NCBI GenBank assembly: GCA_000380225.1
Contig: KB904821.1
Span: forward strand, 4,522,938-4,586,937
Direction: 5' to 3'
DNA length: 64,000 nucleotides
Origin: a filamentous cyanobacterium ESFC-1
Lineage (GTDB): Bacteria > Cyanobacteriota > Cyanobacteriia > Cyanobacteriales > Spirulinaceae
The notes below the pieces were generated by a model. That model saw nothing but the letters and a program-made list of their open reading frames with translations. It was not told the DNA's origin and did not search any database. Positions 8,925 to 15,574 of the stretch are shown here, in pieces (the first letter of the stretch is position 1; each line of letters starts with the position of its first letter). The translations under genes were made by a program, and so were the position numbers.

Positions 8925-8941
8925 GTTTCACATCGTTCTGT

Positions 8942-9568
8942 CTAATCTACGCCTCTCGAACCCCAAACTCGATGCAAATTTAAAACAAAACCGGGTAAGA
9001 TATCTTCCCCCAATAACCGATCTGGATTGGACAATATTTCAACTTCTAAATTCACTCGATAAACGGCTACAGTTCGATTTTGGGGGTCGATTAACCATCC
9101 TAATCTTGCGCCATTATTCATATACTCTTGCATTTTTGCTTGTAGAGATTTTAGAGTATCTGACTCAGAACGCAATTCCACGACAAAATCCGGGCAAATC
9201 TGAGGAAATGTAACTTTTTGTTCGTCGGTGAGGGCATCCCAACGTTCTTGACTCACCCAAGACGCATCGGGAGAACGATTTGCACCATTGGGTAAAATAA
9301 ATCCCGTATTACAATCAAACGCTTCTCCCTGTTGATAATCTTCATACCAGCGATCGAGTTGTCCGATAATACTGCGGTTTCGTTTTCCAGTCTCCCAACC
9401 TGTGGGTGGATTCACGATCAACTCTCCTTGGGCTGTTCTTTCCAGTTGTAATTCTCGATTACTGGCGGCTAGGGCAGTAAACTGTTCTGGGGTGACGTAA
9501 AGCTTTAGGGTTCTCGGTAAATTCAGGGGTAGCGTTTCGGTTTCCGGCTTTGCGGGTGTTTGTACCAT
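8942..9568 (-). CDS. Uma2 family endonuclease-like protein (DUF820)
   Basis: This 208-residue protein has the PD-(D/E)XK-like Uma2/DUF820 fold, which is greatly expanded in cyanobacteria. Visible are the N-terminal Uma2 opening (LYVTPEQFTALAASN, ELIVNPPTGWE), the ANRSPDASWVS segment with the conserved Asp, and PDFVVELRSESD with the acidic residue of the nuclease core. Family biology is poorly known; a nuclease activity is assumed from fold. The frame opens earlier at a TTG, but the ATG at 9568 has AAGGG upstream and is preferred. Its stop lies 17 bases from the composite repeat. Confidence 0.88.
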   Translation of the reverse strand: MVQTPAKPETETLPLNLPRTLKLYVTPEQFTALAASNRELQLERTAQGELIVNPPTGWETGKRNRSIIGQLDRWYEDYQQGEAFDCNTGFILPNGANRSPDASWVSQERWDALTDEQKVTFPQICPDFVVELRSESDTLKSLQAKMQEYMNNGARLGWLIDPQNRTVAVYRVNLEVEILSNPDRLLGEDILPGFVLNLHRVWGSRGVD

Positions 9569-9709
9569 ATTGACCCTTTTGAGCAAGCGAGATTGTTTAT
9601 TAAAATAATATCGCGATCGCCCTTTGGCTTGAATAGTTGTGCGATCGCGCCATCGAATTGATAAATTTCAATTAGAAATATTGTTTAATTACTGCTACTT
9701 GCGCCTACT

Positions 9710-10360
9710 CTACGGTTGCCATGCTTCACAGCGATAAGCACTATCCCAAAACAGCCACTCTAGACGGGCTGAGGTGATAAATGCCGTTTGCATCAGTTGA
9801 CGCACCGAATCGGTGGTTTCGAGGGCGACTGCATCGGTGAGGGCGATCGCCTTCTCGACGACTTCAGCAAATTCTGTTCCGGCATAAGTATCAATCCAGC
9901 GTTGATAGGGATTGTCCGCAACGGCACTTTGGGCAATTTTTTGACCGATTTCTTGGTACATCCAGAAACAGGGCAATAATGCCGCGATCGCTTCTTCGTA
10001 ACGTCCTACTGCTGCTGTAGCCAAGAGAAAATTAGTATAAGTAAAGCAACCGGGGGCTTTGGTGGTGACGGGTTGAATTTTATACTCTACGAAATAGGCT
10101 TCATGTAGTTCTCTTTCGGCGACAATTGCGCCACTCGCAAATTCGAGAAATGCCACCACGCGATCGCCCTCTGTGCAACGAGTTCCCACCAACGCCAAAG
10201 CCCTAGCAAAATCAATCAAATATAACGAATCTTGTTGCAGATAAAACTGAAAGCGTTTTGGGTCTAATGTGCCTTTTGCTAATTCCAAATTAAAGGGATG
10301 ATCGAGGGTGGCTTGATAGATTGGGTCAATTTCTTGCCACAGTTGAGATGTAAATTTCAT
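9710..10360 (-). CDS. tenA: TenA family thiaminase II / aminopyrimidine aminohydrolase
   Basis: TenA hydrolyses amino-hydroxymethylpyrimidine-type thiamin breakdown products, salvaging the pyrimidine for thiamin synthesis. The 216 residues have the all-helical TenA pattern. They include the expected catalytic Cys at residue 131 in LLPCFWMYQEIG, the aromatic Tyr-rich N-terminal substrate region (FYLQQDSLYL), and the C-terminal ARLEWLFWDSAY helix with the conserved Glu. No TPP riboswitch is evident; upstream is only heptamer and AT-rich repeat sequence. It is not in a thi operon, so it probably acts alone. Confidence 0.9.
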   Translation of the reverse strand: MKFTSQLWQEIDPIYQATLDHPFNLELAKGTLDPKRFQFYLQQDSLYLIDFARALALVGTRCTEGDRVVAFLEFASGAIVAERELHEAYFVEYKIQPVTTKAPGCFTYTNFLLATAAVGRYEEAIAALLPCFWMYQEIGQKIAQSAVADNPYQRWIDTYAGTEFAEVVEKAIALTDAVALETTDSVRQLMQTAFITSARLEWLFWDSAYRCEAWQP

Positions 10361-10361
10361 T

Positions 10362-10551
10362 GTTGTTGGTTGTTTGTTGTTGGTTGTTTGTTATTAGTTA
10401 TTGGTTATTAGTTATTAGTTATTAGTTATTAGTTATTAGTTATTGCTACAAACTGAAATTGACTCATTTTATAATTGTTAATTGTACATTATTAATTGTA
10501 CATTGTTAATTGTACATTATTAATTGTACATTGTTAATTGTACATTGTTAA
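10362..10551. repeat. Two tandem repeat tracts upstream of tenA
   Basis: From 10362 to about 10445 the sequence is TTGTTGG/TTATTAG heptamers. From about 10466 to 10551 a second family of about 14-18 bases is repeated, based on TTAATTGTACATTG. The same two families meet again at 42358-42540, in the same relation to a minus-strand gene end. The whole gap between tenA and the next gene is repeat sequence. Confidence 0.9.
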
Positions 10552-10974
10552 TCATCGCCAAGAGCGCCAAACCGAGCGGCTTTTACCAAATACACCGAGC
10601 AAAACCCCGATCAAACTGTTGTAGTTAAACGGCAATAAAATATCTGGCACTAACAAAGACTTGACCCATAAACAAACCACCAAACATAACACCAACGCCC
10701 ACAAACTGCCCAGATTGAGATAAACTTGTTCTCTGCGCCAAGTTTGACAAAGATACACCCCCAAAACCCCAAAACCCACCGCCGCTAAGACGGGTAAAAT
10801 AACGGCAAAGATACCTGAAAACAAGATGAGTAAAACTTGTCGAACTTCGGGGATATTTTGGGCTAACCAAACCAGTAAAAATTCAACCACAATTGCGATC
10901 GCGATCGCCACCCCTGCTACCTGAAATAAAGGTAACCAAGGCTGTCTTTTAAAAGCACCAAAAGGATCGTTCAT
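10552..10974 (-). CDS. Small polytopic membrane protein, unknown function
   Basis: This 140-residue protein has about four hydrophobic helices (around residues 18-38, 45-70, 88-108 and 115-130) and a basic C-terminus. No functional motif is visible. Its ATG overlaps the stop of the upstream GAF/PAS gene by one base (TAATG), so the two are probably translationally coupled and belong to one operon with the transglutaminase-like gene further upstream. A role linked to that operon is inference only. Confidence 0.65.
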   Translation of the reverse strand: MNDPFGAFKRQPWLPLFQVAGVAIAIAIVVEFLLVWLAQNIPEVRQVLLILFSGIFAVILPVLAAVGFGVLGVYLCQTWRREQVYLNLGSLWALVLCLVVCLWVKSLLVPDILLPFNYNSLIGVLLGVFGKSRSVWRSWR

Positions 10975-11987
10975 TAATTTAAAGCGGCTTGTAGCACGCC
11001 AATTACAACAGGTTTACCATAAAATTTAGTTCGATGTCCTTCCACATCAATCGCGATCGCGTCCCCCCTTCGTTTTTGCCCTTTAAAACGAAAGCTCAAA
11101 TTCGCCGCATGACCGAGTAAACAGGAATTAAGTTTGTCGGCAAAAAATTGATAATCTTTAGGGGCAACTAACTGAAAAACAGACTCCATCGAGGCTAATT
11201 GAGCAAAGGGATAATCAAAAATGTCGGCCAAGGCTTGATTGGCATATAGAAATTTACCACCATCATCGATTATATAAAGACCTAATTTTCCTAAAGATTC
11301 CGGTTCGCTAATAAGGTCAGGTTGGGGCATTGATGGCGTAGTCGGCAAAGGGCTAACGGATTTTGGGCGATTGTCTTGGACATACAACCGCGCATTATCT
11401 AGGACTAACGCCATTGAGGTTGTACATATTTTTAATAATTCAACGGCATCGGCGGTAAAGTGATGGGTTTGGGGATGAGTTAGGGTCATTAAGCCTAACA
11501 AGAGTTTGCCCCGTAGTAGGGGTAAACACAAAGCCGACCCGACGTGATAGGGTTGGTTTTTTAAGGTAATCCAGCGTTCATCGTGACGGGTATCTTGTAC
11601 CCAAGCGGTTTGGCGATTTCGCACGACCCACCCGGCTAACCCTTTATCGAGGACTTGACCGATTAAATTCTCTTTTTGTTCGCGAATGGTAGCCCCTCGG
11701 GCCAAAATACTTTCGGTGACCAAGCCTTCGGGATTGAGTAAAAACAAGCTACATTCTTCAGCTTGGGAGAGTTTGCTGGCACTATTAGCCATTTGCAGCA
11801 ACATCGACCGTAACATCAAGCGTCCCGTGGCGGCTTGTCCCGTGGCTACCAAGGATCGCACAATCTCGTCTTGGGCTTCTAAGGCTATTTGGATTTTTTT
11901 GAGGTCGTGGACTTCTTGACGGAGGGTTTCCACTTCGGCTAATAATTCGTCGTAGGAGGGGGCGCGATCGCTCATGGAGTGTACCAT
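10974..11987 (-). CDS. GAF and PAS domain sensory protein
   Basis: Residues 1-45 form a coiled-coil start (YDELLAEVETLRQEVHDLKK). About 60-205 is a GAF domain, with segments AEECSLFLLNPEG, KGLAGWVVRNRQ and VGSALCLPLLRG. About 235-337 is a PAS-like domain (LGLYIIDDGGKFLYANQALADIF, a typical PAS core). There is no kinase, cyclase or DNA-binding output domain, so it is a stand-alone sensor or partner. Its ATG follows the TAG of the transglutaminase-like gene directly, and its stop overlaps the next gene by one base. This is a tight three-gene operon on the minus strand. Confidence 0.85.
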   Translation of the reverse strand: MVHSMSDRAPSYDELLAEVETLRQEVHDLKKIQIALEAQDEIVRSLVATGQAATGRLMLRSMLLQMANSASKLSQAEECSLFLLNPEGLVTESILARGATIREQKENLIGQVLDKGLAGWVVRNRQTAWVQDTRHDERWITLKNQPYHVGSALCLPLLRGKLLLGLMTLTHPQTHHFTADAVELLKICTTSMALVLDNARLYVQDNRPKSVSPLPTTPSMPQPDLISEPESLGKLGLYIIDDGGKFLYANQALADIFDYPFAQLASMESVFQLVAPKDYQFFADKLNSCLLGHAANLSFRFKGQKRRGDAIAIDVEGHRTKFYGKPVVIGVLQAALN

Positions 11988-14321
11988 CTAACGAGTGAGA
12001 ACGGGGGTTTTCTGGGGACGTTTTAGGCTGTTTTTCAGTAATTTTAACTGCTGTTGGAGATAATCTATATTTTGCGGTTGTGCGCCATAACGCCAATGAA
12101 CGTAAGCCTGGGAGATTTCGGTAATAATCTCGGCTTGGGCGCTGTTAAAGTGTTCGCTGGCGTTTCGGGCGTATTCTAGGGGGGTTTGGGCCCGGTGTTT
12201 GACGTAGCCTTTCGTCGCCAGAAAATCGAGCATTTGACGATACAGGCGTTCGGTGGAGTCGAGTTGACCCAGTTGGTAGGTGTACCGCCAGCGTTTGGCA
12301 TAAACCCATAAAAGCCAGCCCAACAAACCCACTCCCACCAAGAGAATTGCCGCCCCAATTGCCCCCAACCAACTGCTGATTGCTAAGGCCCACAACCAAC
12401 CCAAACTCGACGCGATCGCGCCGGTGAGAATGCGCCACAGATAGCCTAAAAAGCTGGTGACGGGGGAAGGAAGCCAACCCGCGACCCAATGCCAAAACTG
12501 CCGCAACACGCTAAAGGTTTGGGATTCTTCAAAGGACAGGGGAATGAGTTCATTGCCGGGAATGGGGTCGAAGGTGTACCAACCGTAGTTGGGAATAAAA
12601 ACTTCGGTGAGGGCATAAGCATCGGTATTGCGAACCAGATAGAAGCCCGTAAAGGGATTAAACTCACCACTACCGAATCCTGTGGTCAAACGGGCCGGAA
12701 TATCGAGCGATCGCAACATCACGGTCAAAACCGTGGAAAAATGATCGGGATAACCCCCACCATTTTCAAATAAAAAGGTTTCGACTAAATCCTCTCCTTC
12801 GGCTAAGGGGGGAAAGTCTTTGATTTGATAACTTTGTTTGAGGGCTTGGGCGAGATACAGGGCTTTTTCGTAAGGAGAGGTGATTTCGCGATTGGCCCCG
12901 GCTAATAATTCTAAGGCGCGATCGCGCACTCTTTCTTTAATTTCTGGCGGAATTTGCAGATAATAATTGCGGATGGAGTCTGAGTAATCGGTGGGTGCAT
13001 TGTCCAAAAGCTCGCGATCGCGATAGGGGACTTCCGAAACAACAGTATAGGTAAAATCTTGAATCAAAGCACTGGGCGATCGCAAACTGCCTTCGGGATC
13101 GATACCGATTTCATTGGTCGGGAAATAGATTTCATGGGGTTCGTATAACGCCGGAATCACGTTGGGAAGGGACTCAACCACCGTATAAGTCTGAATCACC
13201 TCTTGGCGTTGACCCATTCCATAGGAAGGTCGCAAAAAGAAACGATAAGACCACGACGGACGCTCAACGGTTTGTAACTGTTCGTCGCGGGAAATGACCC
13301 AACCTTCTCCGGTGTAGCGGTCAAAGGACAACATCCGCCAAAAACCCGGCGCTTGCGATCGCACTCGTAATAATACCTTGGGAGTCGGCGGTTTACCCAA
13401 AGCGCGACCTTGGTTGATTTCACTGCGAAACCCATAATATAAATCGCTCTCACCTTCGCCATTTTCGCCCCCCTCGCCGCCTAGACCGTCTTGTTCCCCG
13501 GTTTGTCCCCCTTCGCGCACCCCTGGATTGAAAATACCGCGATTTTCTGGGCTAAAGGTCGAGTTTTCAATTTCCCCTGCCCCACTCACCGGAAAGGTAA
13601 ACTGCTGATAACCGGGAAAACGCGGCATCAAGGCAAATAACAATAAACCCAACGCCACAATCAACCCCAACATCCAGCCCAAACGGGGCAAGGATAAGGG
13701 AGAATAGCGTCGGGAAGCGGTGGCTGCTGGGGTAGCCCGCGACCCAGAAGACTGCCGCCTTTTCGGGAAATTTAAGACTAAACCCAAACGAGAGCGATAA
13801 TCAAGAATTAAAACCGGTAAACCAATAGCCAAAAACAACGCCAACATCGGCGCAAAGGCTAAGGTTTGGCTGAGGGTAGCCGCAACCCCTAATAAAATCA
13901 AACCAATCAGCATCGAGTAGCCCAAATCCGTGCGTCGGGGCAAATCAAAGCTGTGGAGGATTTGCAGTTGAATTAACAGCATTGCCAAAACCAAGCGGGT
14001 ATCGTTCATATTAGCCAGCAAGTTTTGGAAAAACACCCCCAACGCCAACAACATCCCAATGGCGATCGCGAACTTGATGGTAATATTGCGCTTGTGTCGT
14101 CGATACCAGCTACAAGCCCCTCCCAGTAAACTCAAGGGAATTGCCCATAGACTCATTTGGGTTTCGGCGGCGATATCCGTGGCCACAATCCCCACAATGA
14201 CTAACATTTGAACCAAAAGCCTTAGTAAAACGGATTCTTCAACTTCTGAGGTTTTTTGGATGGCTAGAAATTGCTGCCAGCGTTGTGGCCAAGTGGGTTT
14301 TGCTGCGGTTTGGCTGTTCAT
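11988..14321 (-). CDS. DUF3488/transglutaminase-like membrane protein with altered catalytic residues
   Basis: This 777-residue protein has several N-terminal membrane helices (about 30-245, DUF3488/TgpA-like). A periplasmic transglutaminase-like domain follows at about 470-600, then another TM segment near 650 and a C-terminal cytoplasmic DUF4129-like tail. In active relatives the core reads GYCEHF and DAHAW. Here the positions read GYPDHF (Pro525 for the catalytic Cys) and DAYAL (Tyr569 for His), while the Asp of TFDPIP (D585) remains. It is therefore probably not a working cysteine enzyme. I believe cyanobacterial relatives share this change. It is the first gene of a three-gene operon. 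Confidence 0.88.
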   Translation of the reverse strand: MNSQTAAKPTWPQRWQQFLAIQKTSEVEESVLLRLLVQMLVIVGIVATDIAAETQMSLWAIPLSLLGGACSWYRRHKRNITIKFAIAIGMLLALGVFFQNLLANMNDTRLVLAMLLIQLQILHSFDLPRRTDLGYSMLIGLILLGVAATLSQTLAFAPMLALFLAIGLPVLILDYRSRLGLVLNFPKRRQSSGSRATPAATASRRYSPLSLPRLGWMLGLIVALGLLLFALMPRFPGYQQFTFPVSGAGEIENSTFSPENRGIFNPGVREGGQTGEQDGLGGEGGENGEGESDLYYGFRSEINQGRALGKPPTPKVLLRVRSQAPGFWRMLSFDRYTGEGWVISRDEQLQTVERPSWSYRFFLRPSYGMGQRQEVIQTYTVVESLPNVIPALYEPHEIYFPTNEIGIDPEGSLRSPSALIQDFTYTVVSEVPYRDRELLDNAPTDYSDSIRNYYLQIPPEIKERVRDRALELLAGANREITSPYEKALYLAQALKQSYQIKDFPPLAEGEDLVETFLFENGGGYPDHFSTVLTVMLRSLDIPARLTTGFGSGEFNPFTGFYLVRNTDAYALTEVFIPNYGWYTFDPIPGNELIPLSFEESQTFSVLRQFWHWVAGWLPSPVTSFLGYLWRILTGAIASSLGWLWALAISSWLGAIGAAILLVGVGLLGWLLWVYAKRWRYTYQLGQLDSTERLYRQMLDFLATKGYVKHRAQTPLEYARNASEHFNSAQAEIITEISQAYVHWRYGAQPQNIDYLQQQLKLLKNSLKRPQKTPVLTR

Positions 14322-14430
14322 GGTGACTCGCGATCGCCGTTATTCTATTGTTTGATTTTAAGGTAACTTGACATCATCTTGGGATGCTATGGCAGTACAT
14401 TTTGGGGTTAGGACATAAGAGTTGTCATCA

Positions 14431-14475
14431 GCCCTCACCCCAAACCCCTCTCCCACGGGAGAAGGGCTTGTTTTT
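14431..14475 (+). repeat. CCCTCACCCC-type palindromic repeat, copy 1
   Basis: GCCCTCACCCC is followed by ACCCCTCTCCC and its partial inverted copy GGGAGAAGGG, then a T-rich tail. It is a widespread bacterial dispersed hairpin. A second copy in inverted orientation is at 15495-15532, so the two bracket the GNAT gene and its truncated neighbour. It could also act as a terminator for transcripts on the plus strand, but no plus-strand gene lies upstream. Confidence 0.8.
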
Positions 14476-14537
14476 ACGATTTGTACAAAGTGTACCGAAG
14501 CTTTGCTGTAGCGCTATATCAGTTTGAGTTTATGGCT

Positions 14538-14993
14538 TTAACTGTATTTCATAAACTCAATGGGAACCCCCAAAAAACGCCGCGCTAGATCAGAAGCCTT
14601 GAATTTGCCTTGTAGCGAGGGGGGCAATTCTGGATAAGTCACCGGGACAAAACCCAATTTTTGATAATATTTAACCAATTTCTGCCCCAAACATTCTAAA
14701 TATAAGGGTTTAGCGGCTTGAGTGCTTAAATGTTGCGTTAAAATTGTACCCAGGTCGCGATCGCGCCAAGGTTTCGAGACGACTAAACTGCCCAATTCCT
14801 GCGCGTCGGCAAAATGCCGCAATTGAGCGCAAGCAATAATTTTCCCACCATATTCTACGACCCAAAACTGTTGCCAGCGTAGTTGCGTGGGGTCGAGTTT
14901 TGCCCCCAACACCAACCGCCGAATCGCCCAGATATCAGCTTGGGTGGCTGGACGCAGTTGGCATTGAGGGGGCAATGTGGGGCAATCTGCCAT
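14538..14993 (-). CDS. GNAT family N-acetyltransferase
   Basis: The 151 residues show the acetyl-CoA-binding GNAT pattern: an N-terminal LRPATQADIWAIRRL strand/helix, a central IIACAQLRHF and ELGSLVVSKPWRDRDLG (motif A with the R-x-x-x-x-G pyrophosphate loop, somewhat variant), and LGQKLVKYYQKLGFVPV near the end. The substrate cannot be inferred. It lies two bases after the end of the upstream hypothetical gene, so they probably share a transcript. The cassette is bracketed by inverted CCCTCACCCC repeats. Confidence 0.87.
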   Translation of the reverse strand: MADCPTLPPQCQLRPATQADIWAIRRLVLGAKLDPTQLRWQQFWVVEYGGKIIACAQLRHFADAQELGSLVVSKPWRDRDLGTILTQHLSTQAAKPLYLECLGQKLVKYYQKLGFVPVTYPELPPSLQGKFKASDLARRFLGVPIEFMKYS

Positions 14994-14995
14994 GA

Positions 14996-15334
14996 TTAGT
15001 TTTGGGGCTTGTTTAAAGTAATGGCGGTATTCCCGAATCCTTGAAGGGATGCAGTGCCATCGCTATTCAGCTTATACTGCCACGTTTTGCCGGGACAAGC
15101 CTTAGAAGCTAAACTGGGCAAAGAGGCGGGAAACTGCTGTTTTTGTGCAGATATCCCCTTGGCTTGTAGAATTAACTGGGTTAACTCAATTTCTTGTTCG
15201 AGTTGAGTAGCTTTTTGCCAAAGTTGCGTAACCTCAACCGGATGTTGTTGGTTGTCCCAATTCCACCACACCTCAGCCGACGCAACGGGAATCGCCTCAA
15301 AATCACAACCTTGATGGGTTGAAAGTTGTTGCAA
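14996..15334 (-). CDS. Hypothetical protein, probably 5'-truncated
   Basis: The annotated 112 residues start at a TTG. The frame stays open and protein-like for 50 more codons upstream to 15484, reading CPDRFGGCYTTLSQ and DYPVLAHSGIFGKLF, but contains no ATG, GTG or TTG before the in-frame TGA at 15485-15487. Beyond that lies the CCCTCACCCC repeat. I infer that the original N-terminus was lost and the remnant may be a pseudogene, or is translated from the TTG. No family is recognised. It precedes the GNAT gene by two bases. Confidence 0.5.
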   Translation of the reverse strand: MQQLSTHQGCDFEAIPVASAEVWWNWDNQQHPVEVTQLWQKATQLEQEIELTQLILQAKGISAQKQQFPASLPSLASKACPGKTWQYKLNSDGTASLQGFGNTAITLNKPQN

Positions 15335-15494
15335 ATAAGCGTTATTGGCTTGATAAGACGCGATCGCGGCGTGACGTAGAAAAAGTTTCCCAAAGATGCC
15401 AGAATGAGCTAATACCGGATAATCTTGGCTTAGGGTTGTATAGCAACCGCCAAATCGGTCAGGACACCATATCCATATCCATTCTCAGAAAATA

Positions 15495-15532
15495 AGCCCC
15501 TCTCGGTGTGGGAGAGGGGTTGGGGTGAGGGC
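15495..15532 (-). repeat. CCCTCACCCC-type palindromic repeat, copy 2
   Basis: This is an inverted copy of the element at 14431-14475. CCCCTCTC (15497-15504) and GAGAGGGG (15512-15519) form an 8-bp perfect stem, followed by TTGGGGTGAGGGC. It sits immediately beyond the stop codon that closes the truncated reading frame and may mark the breakpoint. Confidence 0.8.
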
Positions 15533-15574
15533 AAACCATAAAATGGGCAAGCGATTGAGCATACGCAAGAGGGT

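Noticed and set aside
8761-9213. 150-codon frame on the plus strand
   Set aside because: It runs through the MITE-like repeat and then antisense to the Uma2 gene; the protein has no sensible domain and the minus-strand gene has clear family motifs.
10361-10551. TPP riboswitch upstream of tenA
   Set aside because: The region is entirely heptamer and AT-rich repeats; the conserved CUGAGA-type core was not found.
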